Positions 44,009 to 52,346 of a stretch of DNA of 64,000 nucleotides are shown one piece after another. The DNA comes from Halobaculum saliterrae (GTDB lineage Archaea; Halobacteriota; Halobacteria; Halobacteriales; Haloferacaceae). The first letter of the stretch is position 1. Every line of letters begins with the position of its first letter. The position numbers were made by a program, and so were the translations under genes. Below the pieces are notes generated by a model that made no database searches, was not told the DNA's origin, and was given only the letters and a program-made list of their open reading frames with translations. The stretch is taken from assembly GCF_009831625.1 (NCBI RefSeq), contig NZ_WUUS01000003.1:248001-312000 (forward strand). Reading direction: 5' to 3'.

Positions 44009-44422
44009 GTGAACCGCCGGCGCCTGCTCGCGACGGGCGCACGCCTCGCGGCCGCCAGCGGCCTCGCCGCGCTCGCCGGGTGCACGGACTCGGCCGAGCC
44101 GTCGGGTCCGACGACGCCGCCGCGCTCCCCGGAGGCGACCGCCTCGGGAGGCGAAGGTCTCGCAATCACCGATTTCACCGACGTGGAGGGCGACGACGGC
44201 GACCTGCTCGTTCGTGTGACCGTCGAGAACCGTGGCAGCGAGGAACGTACCGGAACCGTGATCGTCACCGCGATCGTCACCGCCGACGGGTCCGACTCCG
44301 AGGAGACGGTCTCGGAGGAGGTGACCCTCGGTTCGGGCGAGCGAACCGATGTGACCGTCGCCACGTCGCTGTCGTTCGAGTCGTTCAGCCAGTCCGGGTC
44401 GATCCGCGTCGAGATCGTCTGA
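44009..44422 (+). CDS. Tat-exported lipoprotein with CARDB-like domain
   Basis: A 137-residue secreted protein starting at GTG 44009. The signal has NRRRLLATG (twin arginine), a hydrophobic stretch and lipobox LAGC with Cys25. After a Ser/Thr/Pro linker comes one beta-sandwich-like domain (LAITDFTDVEGDDGDLLVRV, TVENRGSEERTGTVIV), resembling FxLYD/CARDB extracellular modules. It is probably anchored on the outer face of the membrane. It lies between the two genes of the XPB-Bax1 pair on the opposite strand, which is unusual. Confidence 0.75.
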   Translation: MNRRRLLATGARLAAASGLAALAGCTDSAEPSGPTTPPRSPEATASGGEGLAITDFTDVEGDDGDLLVRVTVENRGSEERTGTVIVTAIVTADGSDSEETVSEEVTLGSGERTDVTVATSLSFESFSQSGSIRVEIV

Positions 44423-44476
44423 GTCCGGCGTCGGACCGCGTCGATCCGACGCGCCATGGCCGGGTCCCGGGTTTCG

Positions 44477-45823
44477 CTACCGTCGCCGCCGCGCGACCCG
44501 CTCCTCCGCCGTCTCGTTCGTCACGAGCTCGTACAGCGTCGCCGTCTTCGCGCCGTCGGCCCCGGGTCGGAGGATCCGCCCGAGCCGCTGGGTGAACTCC
44601 CGCTCGGACCCGCTCCCCGAGAGGATGACGCCGACGCTCGCCTCGGGCACGTCGACGCCCTCGTCGAGCACGTTCGCGGCGACGACCCGCGAGTAGGTCC
44701 CGTCCCGGAAGCGTGAGAGGACCTCGCGACGCTCCTCGGTCCCGGTCTCGGCGGTGATCGCGGGGATCAGGAACCGCTCGGAGATCCGGTACACGAGCGC
44801 GGTGTGGGCCGTGAAGACGATGACGCGCTCGCCGCGGTGGCGGTCGAGGATCCGGGAGAGTTCCGCGAGCTTCGCGTCGGCGTTCATCATCACCTCGCGG
44901 GCGCGCTGCTTGGCGAGCAGCGCCTCGCGGGCCCGCGGGTCGTTTCCGGAGCGCTTCACGAGTTCCTGATAGTCCGAGCCCGAGCGGAAGGTGATCCTCG
45001 CCTCGCGGACGTAGTCGAGGAACGTCCCCTGCGCCTCCTCGTACCGTTCGCGCTCCTCGTCGGTCAGTTCCACCTCGATCCGACGGACCTCGTAGTCCGC
45101 GAGGTGTTCGCCCGCGAGGTCGTCGGGATCGAGGTCGTACACGACCGGCCCGACCAGCTCCGCGACCGCCTCGTGGGCGCCGTCGGGGCGCTCGAACGTC
45201 GCCGTCAGCCCGAGGCGGGCGGGCGCGGCGAACAGCCGCGCGACGTCCCGGTAGCCCTCGCCCCCGAGGTGGTGGACCTCGTCGAGGACGAGCAGGCCGA
45301 AGCGGTCGCCCAACTCGTCGGCGCGGAGGTACGCCGAGTCGTAGGTGGCGACGGTGAGCGCCTCGACGGTCTGCTCGCCGCCGCCGAGGCGACCGACCGG
45401 CACGTCGAACGTGGCGGACAGCTCCCGGTGCCACTGCTCCAGCAGGTCGACCGTCGGGACGACGACGAGCGCCGGGGTCGCCGCCGCCGCGATCGCCGCC
45501 AGCGCGATCACGGTCTTCCCGCTCCCGGTCGGGAGTTCGAGCACCCCGCGTCGGTCGTTCGCCTCCCAGGCGTCGAGCGCCTCGCGCTGGTACTCGCGGA
45601 GGGTGTAGCCGGAGTCGAGCGGCGGGAGCGTCGGGAGGTCGAGCGCCCGATCGTCCACGTCGCAGTCGCGGTCGCGGAGGACGTCGCGGATCTCGCGGTA
45701 GCGATAGGCGGCGGCCCGCCGGGTTCCGGAGCGGTCGTCGGTCTCGACCCCCGGGAGCGGCTCGTCGGGCGCGCCCGTGACCCGGATCGTCCCGTCCTCG
45801 TAGGTGAGCGTTACCGACGACAC
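44477..45823 (-). CDS. xpb: XPB/Ssl2-type DNA repair helicase
   Basis: A 448-residue superfamily 2 helicase. After a short N-terminal damage-recognition-like region, ATPase motifs are Q region YTLREYQREAL, Walker A PTGSGKT, DEVHH (DExH box), LTATFERPDG (motif III) and the motif VI QRLGRILRP. It unwinds DNA 3' to 5' and works with Bax1. I use GTG 45823 (VSSVTLTYEDG) because the residues upstream are shadow-like. It is separated from Bax1 by the plus-strand lipoprotein gene at 44009-44422. The YihY/BrkB-like gene lies upstream on the same strand. Confidence 0.93.
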   Translation of the reverse strand: MSSVTLTYEDGTIRVTGAPDEPLPGVETDDRSGTRRAAAYRYREIRDVLRDRDCDVDDRALDLPTLPPLDSGYTLREYQREALDAWEANDRRGVLELPTGSGKTVIALAAIAAAATPALVVVPTVDLLEQWHRELSATFDVPVGRLGGGEQTVEALTVATYDSAYLRADELGDRFGLLVLDEVHHLGGEGYRDVARLFAAPARLGLTATFERPDGAHEAVAELVGPVVYDLDPDDLAGEHLADYEVRRIEVELTDEERERYEEAQGTFLDYVREARITFRSGSDYQELVKRSGNDPRAREALLAKQRAREVMMNADAKLAELSRILDRHRGERVIVFTAHTALVYRISERFLIPAITAETGTEERREVLSRFRDGTYSRVVAANVLDEGVDVPEASVGVILSGSGSEREFTQRLGRILRPGADGAKTATLYELVTNETAEERVARRRR

Positions 45824-45921
45824 GGTCGATGGTGGGGTCCCGGGGCGAATAAGTCCGCCGTCGGGGACGCCAGTGCTCCCGATTCGTTTCCTCCCGACGG
45901 CTCGCTCCGCACGCCCCCGGA

Positions 45922-46755
45922 TCACCCCTCGGCGAGGACCGCGTTGACGACGGCGCCCACAAGCAGGAGAAACGACGCGGCGTACAGCAGCGTCACGACG
46001 ACGACGACGCCCCCGAGGACGCCCGAGAGCGCGCTCCCGCTCGCGAGGCTGACGTACAGGTCGAACCCGGCGAACAGCGCCGTCCAGCCGACAGCGGCGA
46101 GGACGGTTCCGGGAACTGCCTCCCGGACGGTCACTGACACGTTCGGAAGCACGTAGTACACCGGAAACAAAAGCACGCAGAGGAGCACGACCCGAGCGAC
46201 GACGCCGACGGCTCCGTCCGTCATCCCGCCGACGGCAGCCGACAGGTCAGCGAGCGACCGCAGTTCGCCGAGTTCCGCGGCGACCGCGAACGCGATCGCG
46301 CCGACCGTCGCGACGGCGACAACCATGGACAACACCCCGATGAGTGCTAAGACGGTGTCGCGCGCGTGACCGACCGTGTCGACGCCGTCGTCTGTCCGGT
46401 AGATCCGCCCGAACGCTCGGTCGAGCCCGCGGAACAGCCGTGACCCGCCCCACAGCAGCACGACGAGTCCCAAGACCGTCGCCTGCGACCGGGCGGTCGC
46501 GGTGGTGAGAACCCGCCGGATCGCCTCCCGCCCGGCGGTCGAGAGCGTGTCCCCGAACGCGGCGAGGACCCACTCCGCGACGGCGTCGCCGGCGACCGTC
46601 GCCACTACGAGCGCGACCAGCGCCGTGAGCGGCACGATCGAGACGAGCGCGTAGTAAGCGACGGCGGCAGCGAGGAACCCGATCCACTCCTCGCGGGCGC
46701 GCAAGAGGACGGACCGGAGGGTTGCCACGGTCGCCCTCGCTCGCCCGTCGCTCAT
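45922..46755 (-). CDS. YihY/BrkB-family membrane protein
   Basis: A 277-residue protein with six membrane spans. The N-terminus EEWIGFLAAAVAYYALVSIVP is the diagnostic YihY start, followed by LGLVVLLWGGSRLFRGLDRAFGRIY and C-terminal LLYAASFLLLVGAVVNAVL. The family was once annotated as RNase BN, which is not supported by activity data; its real role, perhaps transport, is unclear. The start is ATG 46755. It ends 98 nt before the XPB start. Confidence 0.88.
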   Translation of the reverse strand: MSDGRARATVATLRSVLLRAREEWIGFLAAAVAYYALVSIVPLTALVALVVATVAGDAVAEWVLAAFGDTLSTAGREAIRRVLTTATARSQATVLGLVVLLWGGSRLFRGLDRAFGRIYRTDDGVDTVGHARDTVLALIGVLSMVVAVATVGAIAFAVAAELGELRSLADLSAAVGGMTDGAVGVVARVVLLCVLLFPVYYVLPNVSVTVREAVPGTVLAAVGWTALFAGFDLYVSLASGSALSGVLGGVVVVVTLLYAASFLLLVGAVVNAVLAEG

Positions 46756-46906
46756 GTGGACGGGGGAGGCCGGCGTTCGGGCGCCCGGATGGGGGACATG
46801 TGCGACTGTGTCGTGTCTCGGCGTCCGGGCGGTTGGTTATCCCCCTCGTACTCGCCGTGCGTCGCGCGCCGCAAGCCACTCATGCCCCACGGACCAACCG
46901 GACGAC

Positions 46907-47161
46907 ATGAGCGACGACACGGCCCACGACGGCGACGAGGATCACGAACGGAGCGACGCCGGCGACGGGCCCGACGCCGGGATGAACGAGGCCGTCTCGC
47001 GGTTCCTCGCCGGCGCCGACGACGTGTACGGCGACTACGACCGTGGGTACGTGGACGCCGACGCGGCGCTGTCGGTGCTGTCGAGTCGGATCGACGACCT
47101 GCGGGACGCCGCCGAGGCCGTCGAGTCCGCCGAGGCCGACGACGGCGCGGGCGACGAGTAG
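46907..47161 (+). CDS. Small acidic hypothetical protein upstream of grpE
   Basis: An 84-residue acidic protein (MSDDTAHDGDEDHERSDAGD; later NEAVSRFLAGADDVYGDY, LSVLSSRIDDLRDAAEAVES). Its stop TAG at 47159-47161 lies in the first unit of a 21-bp tandem repeat. If the TAG were sense, the frame would run on through three repeat units to a TGA that overlaps the grpE ATG (ATGA at 47311-47314). No function is known. Position suggests co-transcription with grpE. Confidence 0.6.
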   Translation: MSDDTAHDGDEDHERSDAGDGPDAGMNEAVSRFLAGADDVYGDYDRGYVDADAALSVLSSRIDDLRDAAEAVESAEADDGAGDE

Positions 47162-47227
47162 GACGGCACGGGCGACAAGGAGAACGGCGCGGGCGACGAG
47201 GAGAACGGCGCGGGCGACGAGGAGAAC
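47144..47227 (+). repeat. Four tandem 21-bp repeats at the end of the acidic ORF
   Basis: The unit GGCGCGGGCGACGAGGAGAAC occurs four times head to tail (starting at 47144, 47165, 47186 and 47207). Units 3 and 4 are identical; unit 2 has three variants and unit 1 has TAGGAC in place of GAGAAC, giving the stop codon. In frame it would encode GAGDEEN-type heptads. Confidence 0.85.
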
Positions 47228-47310
47228 GCTCGCGTGCCACACGCCGGTCGACGGTCCCGGCGACGCTCGGATCCGCAATCCGTATCTCCGCGCGACCGCT
47301 TCGGTGGGAC

Positions 47311-47931
47311 ATGAGCGAAGAGGCCGACGCCGGACACGACGACCCGGAGGACGCGACCGACGCCGCCGACGCGGCGACCGCGGACGCGAGCACGTCGACG
47401 GAACGCGGCGGCGACGTGACCGAGACCGCGCTGGCCGCCGAGGTGGCCGCGTACGACGACGCGCTGGCGAAGGAGGTGGCGGCCCTCGAACGCGAGGCCG
47501 TCGAGTCCGGCGAGCGCGTGGCGGAGCTGGAGTCGAGCCTCCGTCGGACGAAGGCGGACTTCCAGAACTACAAGAAGCGCGCCAAGAAGCGGCAGGAGCA
47601 GGAGAAGGCGCGGGCGACCGAGTCGCTCGTGACCCGATTGACCGAGGTCCGCGACAACCTCGTTCGCGCGCTCGATCAGGACGACGACGCGGACATCCGT
47701 CCCGGGATCGAGTCCACGCTGGAGACGTTCGACCGGGTCCTCGGCGAGGAGAACGTCGAGGTGATCGACCCCGAGCCCGGCGAGGAGGTCGACCCCGAGC
47801 GCCACGAGGTGATGATGCGCGTCGACTCCGGGCAGCCGGCGGGGACGGTCGCCGACGTGTACAAGCAGGGGTACGAGATGGGCGACAGGGTGATAGAGGC
47901 CGCACAGGTGACGGTGAGCGACGGCGAGTGA
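47311..47931 (+). CDS. grpE: GrpE nucleotide-exchange factor
   Basis: A 206-residue GrpE. The first ~55 residues are acidic and low-complexity, then comes a long helix (VAELESSLRRTKADFQNYKKRAKK) and the C-terminal beta domain (EVIDPEPGEEVDPERHEVMMRV, GTVADVYKQGYEMGDRVIE) that opens the DnaK nucleotide pocket. It replaces ADP with ATP on DnaK. The dnaK gene lies ~1.1 kb downstream with a hydrolase gene between, and dnaJ follows. Confidence 0.94.
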   Translation: MSEEADAGHDDPEDATDAADAATADASTSTERGGDVTETALAAEVAAYDDALAKEVAALEREAVESGERVAELESSLRRTKADFQNYKKRAKKRQEQEKARATESLVTRLTEVRDNLVRALDQDDDADIRPGIESTLETFDRVLGEENVEVIDPEPGEEVDPERHEVMMRVDSGQPAGTVADVYKQGYEMGDRVIEAAQVTVSDGE

Positions 47932-47933
47932 TG

Positions 47934-47958
47934 CGAGGCCGAACGAAGTGAGGCCTCG
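47934..47958. repeat. Stem-loop after grpE: 7-bp stem, 11-nt loop GAACGAAGTGA
   Basis: CGAGGCC (47934-47940) pairs with GGCCTCG (47952-47958) around the 11-nt loop GAACGAAGTGA. It starts 3 nt after the grpE stop. It shares the loop type with the elements at 48004-48028 and 50974-51004 and may act as a terminator or RNA-processing signal. Confidence 0.6.
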
Positions 47959-48003
47959 ACGACACGGCGGCGAACCCACAAGTGCGCCGCCCACGGAAAC
48001 AGG

Positions 48004-48028
48004 CGGGACCGAGCGAAGTGAGGCCCCG
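48004..48028. repeat. Second stem-loop between grpE and the hydrolase gene, loop GAGCGAAGTGA
   Basis: CGGGACC (48004-48010) pairs with GGCCCCG (48022-48028) with one mismatch, again around an 11-nt loop, GAGCGAAGTGA. It lies 46 nt after the first element of the same type. Confidence 0.55.
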
Positions 48029-48075
48029 ACCACGAGTAGGCGTACCGTTTTGTCGCCGCGCCGAGACGTGCCCGT

Positions 48076-48780
48076 ATGAACGTCACCGTCCACGGTCCCG
48101 CAGACGGCGAGCCCCTGTGGTTCGTGATGGGGTGGGGAAACACGCCCGAACAGCCCGCTGTCCGCTGGCTGCTCGACGAACTCGCGGACGCCGGGTTCCG
48201 CACCCGCGCCGTCGAGATCCCGACGAACGTGCGACGCTTCGAGGACGAGTACCTCGACCCGCTGGCCGCCGCCGTCGACGACGGGCCGACCGTCGACCGC
48301 GTGCTCTCACACAGTACGGGCGGGCTGATCGCCGCCCACGCCATCGACGACGGCGTGTTGTCCGGGCGGGCCGTCCACCTCAGCCCGTGGTGGGGGCTCC
48401 ACCCGAGTCAACGGATCCTCTTTCGCGTGCTCGGCCTCCTTCCGACGGGGAGGGAACTCATCTCGGTGGAGTCGGACCGCGAGACCCTGGGCGACCTCGC
48501 CGAGCCGACCGCCCGCGAGCCCAACGGGTTGGCACCGTCGTTCATGCGGGAGATCCGACGCGCGCAATCGTCGCTGCCGGCCGCCAGGGACGAGGAAGTC
48601 GCGTTCTGTACGCTGACGGACGGACTCGTCGGCGTCGACGCGATCGGTGAACGGCTGCCGGCCGACCGGATCCGCCTGTACGACGGTGGACACGAGTGCT
48701 TCGCGTCACCCGGGCGGACGGCGGTCGTCGCGGACGCGGTCGCCGCGCTGCGCGAGGGACCGAGCGCGCTCGGTGAGTAG
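48076..48780 (+). CDS. Alpha/beta-hydrolase-fold protein
   Basis: A 234-residue soluble hydrolase. N-terminal MNVTVHGPADGEPLWFVMGWG, the nucleophile elbow LSHSTGGLIA (Ser in G/S-x-S-x-G position), a possible acid in LTDGLVGVDA and the catalytic His in YDGGHECFAS. It is small, with a minimal lid (HLSPWWGLHPSQRILF). It sits between grpE and dnaK. The substrate is unknown; esterase or lipase activity is the family default. Confidence 0.8.
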   Translation: MNVTVHGPADGEPLWFVMGWGNTPEQPAVRWLLDELADAGFRTRAVEIPTNVRRFEDEYLDPLAAAVDDGPTVDRVLSHSTGGLIAAHAIDDGVLSGRAVHLSPWWGLHPSQRILFRVLGLLPTGRELISVESDRETLGDLAEPTAREPNGLAPSFMREIRRAQSSLPAARDEEVAFCTLTDGLVGVDAIGERLPADRIRLYDGGHECFASPGRTAVVADAVAALREGPSALGE

Positions 48781-48956
48781 GGCACTCGCCCGCGAACGTG
48801 TGACCGGCACGGCGGCGATGCCGTTCCACGGCCCCGGGGCGGTCGGCTGGATTCGCGGTTCGTGATAAGCGTTGCCACTCGTGCGGATTCGGGATAGGAG
48901 TAATCGCAGTACTGCAGTGGGATCGGCCGAGACCGCGGTACGCTCTGTCTAGTAAC

Positions 48957-48963
48957 GTTTAAC
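48957..48963 (+). promoter_or_regulatory. TATA-like element of dnaK
   Basis: GTTTAAC lies 28-34 nt before the dnaK ATG (48991), in a 210-nt gap after the hydrolase gene. It probably serves a separate, stress-inducible dnaK transcript. Confidence 0.5.
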
Positions 48964-48990
48964 GGACTCGCGGCGCTATCAACGTCCAAG

Positions 48991-50922
48991 ATGGCGACCA
49001 ACAAGATCCTCGGGATCGACCTCGGCACCACGAACTCCGCGTTCGCGGTGATGGAGGGGGACGACCCCGAGATCATCGTGAACGGCGAGGGCGACCGAAC
49101 GACGCCGTCCGTCGTCGCGTTCACCGACGACGGCGAGCGACTCGTCGGCAAGCCCGCGAAGAACCAGGCCGTTCAGAACCCGGATCGCACGCTCCAGTCG
49201 ATCAAGCGGCACATGGGCGAGGAGGGCTACACCGTCGAGATCGACGGCGAGGACTACACGCCCCAGGAGATCTCGGCGATGATCCTCCAGAAGATCAAGC
49301 GCGACGCCGAGGAGTACCTCGGCGACGACGTCGAGAAGGCGGTCATCACGGTCCCCGCGTACTTCAACGACAAGCAGCGCCAGGCGACGAAGGACGCCGG
49401 CGAGATCGCCGGCTTCGACGTCGAGCGCATCGTCAACGAGCCGACCGCCGCGTCGATGGCGTACGGCCTCGACGACGAGTCCGACCAGACCGTCATGGTG
49501 TACGACCTCGGGGGCGGCACTTTCGACGTGTCCGTGCTCGACCTCGGCGGCGGCGTGTACGAGGTCGTCGCCACGAACGGGGACAACGACCTCGGCGGCG
49601 ACGACTGGGACGAGGCGATCATCGACCACCTCGCCGACGAGTTCGAGAACGAGCACGGTATCGACCTGCGGGAGGACCGACAGGCCCTCCAGCGGCTGAA
49701 GGACGCCGCCGAGGAGGCGAAGATCGAGCTGTCGAGCCGGAAGCAGGCCAGCGTCAACCTCCCGTTCATCACGGCGACCGACTCCGGCCCCGTCCACCTG
49801 GAGACGGAGATCACCCGCGCGACGTTCGAGAGCATCACCTCGGACCTCATCGAGCGCACCGTCGAGCCGACCCAGCAGGCGCTCTCTGACGCCGGCTACG
49901 ACGCCGACGACATCGACGAGGCGATCCTCGTGGGCGGCTCCACCCGGATGCCGCAGGTGCAGGACAAGGTCGAGGAGATCCTCGGCACCGAGCCGAAGAA
50001 GAACGTCAACCCCGACGAGGCGGTCGCGCTGGGCGCGGCCATCCAGGGCGGCGTCCTCTCGGGCGACGTGGACGACCTCGTCCTGCTCGACGTGACGCCG
50101 CTGTCGCTGGGGATCGAGGTGAAGGGCGGCCTCTTCGAGCGACTCATCGAGAAGAACACGACGATTCCAACCGAGGAGTCGAAGATCTTCACGACCGCGG
50201 CCGCCAACCAGACCTCGGTGCAGGTGCGCGTCTTCCAGGGCGAACGGGAGATCGCCGAGGAGAACGAGCTGCTCGGCGAGTTCCAGCTCACCGGCATCCC
50301 GCCGGCGCCCGCCGGCACCCCGCAGATCGAGGTGTCGTTCAACATCGACGAGAACGGCATCGTGAACGTCGAAGCCGAGGACCAGGGCTCGGGCAACGCC
50401 GAGTCGATCACCATCGAGGGCGGCGCCGGCCTCTCCGACGAGCAGATCGAGCAGATGCAGGAGGAGGCCGAGCAGCACGCCGAGGAGGACGAGGAACGGC
50501 GCCGCCGTATCGAGGCTCGCAACGAGGCCGAGAGCGCGGTCCAGCGCGCGGAGACCCTCCTCGAGGAGAACGAGGAGGAGATCGACGACGACCTCGAGTC
50601 CGACATCCGCGAGGAGATCGAGGACCTGGAGGAGGTACTCGCCGACGAGGACGCCGAGACCGAGGCGATCGAGGATGCCACCGAGTCGCTCTCGGAGGCG
50701 CTCCAAGAGATCGGCAAGCAGATGTACCAGCAGCAGGCCCAGGCCGGCCCCGGCGGCGCGGGCGGCCCCGAGGGTGCCGCGGGTGCCGGTCCCGGCGGCA
50801 TGGGCGGTATGGGCGGCATGGGCGGCCAGGGCCCCGGCGGGGCCGCGGGCGCCGACGGCGACGACGAGGAGTACGTCGACGCCGACTTCGAGGACGTGGA
50901 CGAGGACGACGAAGACTCGTAG
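48991..50922 (+). CDS. dnaK: Molecular chaperone DnaK (Hsp70)
   Basis: A 643-residue Hsp70. ATPase landmarks are [32 protein letters not shown] and [17 protein letters not shown]; the linker and substrate-binding domain follow ([17 protein letters not shown]). The helical lid is strongly acidic and the tail is Gly/Met-rich then acidic ([17 protein letters not shown]). It refolds proteins with GrpE and DnaJ in the cytoplasm. The length is normal for haloarchaea. The 3' end appears duplicated downstream (see the repeat features). Confidence 0.97.
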   Translation: MATNKILGIDLGTTNSAFAVMEGDDPEIIVNGEGDRTTPSVVAFTDDGERLVGKPAKNQAVQNPDRTLQSIKRHMGEEGYTVEIDGEDYTPQEISAMILQKIKRDAEEYLGDDVEKAVITVPAYFNDKQRQATKDAGEIAGFDVERIVNEPTAASMAYGLDDESDQTVMVYDLGGGTFDVSVLDLGGGVYEVVATNGDNDLGGDDWDEAIIDHLADEFENEHGIDLREDRQALQRLKDAAEEAKIELSSRKQASVNLPFITATDSGPVHLETEITRATFESITSDLIERTVEPTQQALSDAGYDADDIDEAILVGGSTRMPQVQDKVEEILGTEPKKNVNPDEAVALGAAIQGGVLSGDVDDLVLLDVTPLSLGIEVKGGLFERLIEKNTTIPTEESKIFTTAAANQTSVQVRVFQGEREIAEENELLGEFQLTGIPPAPAGTPQIEVSFNIDENGIVNVEAEDQGSGNAESITIEGGAGLSDEQIEQMQEEAEQHAEEDEERRRRIEARNEAESAVQRAETLLEENEEEIDDDLESDIREEIEDLEEVLADEDAETEAIEDATESLSEALQEIGKQMYQQQAQAGPGGAGGPEGAAGAGPGGMGGMGGMGGQGPGGAAGADGDDEEYVDADFEDVDEDDEDS

Positions 50923-51018
50923 AGTCTGAGGAGTCGTCAACTCGACGGACGAGCGGAGCGAGTTCCTCGTAGTTTCAGAACGCGAGCGGAGCGAGCGTTC
51001 TGAAGTGGACGAGGACGA
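50896..51018 (+). repeat. Duplicated dnaK 3' end flanking a 95-nt element
   Basis: The 14-mer GTGGACGAGGACGA occurs at 50896-50909 inside the dnaK tail and again at 51005-51018. Both copies read in the dnaK-style frame as VDED followed by four or five residues and TAG. Between them lie 95 nt containing two GAGCGGAGCGA loop motifs and a hairpin that ends exactly at the second copy. Confidence 0.6.
50974..51004. repeat. Stem-loop after dnaK: 10-bp stem, loop GAGCGGAGCGA
   Basis: TTCAGAACGC (50974-50983) pairs perfectly with GCGTTCTGAA (50995-51004) around the 11-nt loop GAGCGGAGCGA. The same loop motif occurs at 50951-50961 with a weaker stem. It could stop or process the dnaK transcript before dnaJ. 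Confidence 0.65.
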
Positions 51019-51122
51019 ACCCGAGGAGTAGTCGGTTCGTCCACTCACGAGACCGAGATCGATCAGTCCTCCCGCGAGCCACGCGATTGAAATAGCACGA
51101 GCGACGAACCAACGAACAACCA

Positions 51123-52304
51123 ATGAGCGAGGACTTCTACGACGTGCTCGGGGTCTCGCGGGACGCCTCCGAGGAGGAGATCAAACAGGCGTACCGCCAG
51201 AAGGCCACCGAGTACCATCCCGACGTCAGTGACGAGCCCGACGCCGAGGAGAAGTTCAAGAAGGTCAAGAAGGCCAAGGAGGTCCTCACCGACGAGGAGA
51301 AGCGGCAGGCGTACGACCAGATGGGCCACGATCAGTTCGAACAGGCCGAGAAGCGCGGCGGCTTCGAGGGCGGGGGCGCGGGCGCCGGCGGGATGGGCGG
51401 CGGCCCCTTCGGTGGCGGCGGCGGAATGGGCGGCGGAATGGGTGGCGGCGGCATGGGCGGCCTCGGCGACATCTTCGAGGAGTTCTTCGGCGGCGGGGGC
51501 GGCGGCCGGGGGCGCGGCGGTCCGCGCCCCGGCAAAGACCTCCGGACGAACCTAGAGATCGACCTACAGGAGGCCCACGACGGCGTCACGAAGCAGTTCT
51601 CGGTCGCCCGACCCAGCCGCTGTGAGGAGTGCGGCGGGAGCGGTCACCCCGAGGACGCCGACGTGCGGACGTGCCCGCAGTGTGACGGCCGTGGGCAGGT
51701 TCGGCAGGTCCAGCAGACGCCGCTGGGGCGTGTCCAGCAGACCGGAACGTGCCCGCAGTGTGAGGGCGAGGGAGAGCTGTACTCCGAGGACTGTGCGGTG
51801 TGTGACGGCTCGGGCGTCACGCGCGAGGAGGCCAGCCTCTCGGTCGACGTGCCCGCCGGCATCCAGGACGGACAGACCCTCCGGATGGACGGCGAGGGCG
51901 CGCCCGGCGAACCCGGCGCGCGCGACGGGGACCTGCTCATCGAGGTGCACGTCGAGGGCGACGACCGCTTCGAGCGCGACGGCGCCGACCTCCACCTCAC
52001 CGAGCCCGTCTCGTTCCCGCAGGCGGTCTTCGGCGACACGATCCAGCTGGAGACGCTCGACGGCAGCGTCGAGTTCGAGGTGCCCGCGGGCACCCAGAGC
52101 GGCGAGACGTTCCGCCTGAAGGGGAAGGGGATGCCCCGACTGCGGCGGCGCGGGAACGGAAACCTCTACGTGCAGGTGCAGGTGGTCACGCCCGAGGACC
52201 TCACGAGCGAGCAGCGCGAGGCGCTCAAGACGTTCGCGGCGGAGGGGGGCGAGGAGATCGACGTGAGCGAGGGCTTCTTCGAGAAGATCAAGAACTCGCT
52301 GTAG
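51123..52304 (+). CDS. dnaJ: Co-chaperone DnaJ (type I Hsp40)
   Basis: A 393-residue type I J-protein. The J-domain has the HPD motif in YHPDVSDEPD; a Gly/Phe/Met-rich segment (residues ~80-135) follows; four zinc-finger repeats are CEECGGSG, CPQCDGRG, CPQCEGEG and CAVCDGSG; then the C-terminal substrate-binding domains (LPFITATD-like sheets ending in GGEEIDVSEGFFEKIK). It stimulates DnaK ATPase and delivers clients. It lies 200 nt after dnaK, a gap occupied by the duplicated dnaK end and stem-loops. Confidence 0.97.
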   Translation: MSEDFYDVLGVSRDASEEEIKQAYRQKATEYHPDVSDEPDAEEKFKKVKKAKEVLTDEEKRQAYDQMGHDQFEQAEKRGGFEGGGAGAGGMGGGPFGGGGGMGGGMGGGGMGGLGDIFEEFFGGGGGGRGRGGPRPGKDLRTNLEIDLQEAHDGVTKQFSVARPSRCEECGGSGHPEDADVRTCPQCDGRGQVRQVQQTPLGRVQQTGTCPQCEGEGELYSEDCAVCDGSGVTREEASLSVDVPAGIQDGQTLRMDGEGAPGEPGARDGDLLIEVHVEGDDRFERDGADLHLTEPVSFPQAVFGDTIQLETLDGSVEFEVPAGTQSGETFRLKGKGMPRLRRRGNGNLYVQVQVVTPEDLTSEQREALKTFAAEGGEEIDVSEGFFEKIKNSL

Positions 52305-52346
52305 GCGGTTCCGTGATGGGTGGCAAGTTCGAGATCGACTCCGGCA

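Noticed and set aside
46754-46906. 51-codon N-terminal extension of the small acidic ORF
   Set aside because: The extension is Arg/Cys-rich and overlaps the start region of the divergent YihY-type gene; the ATG at 46907 starts a normal acidic sequence.
48979-51123. 714-codon open frame on the minus strand
   Set aside because: Antisense shadow of dnaK; no recognizable motif.
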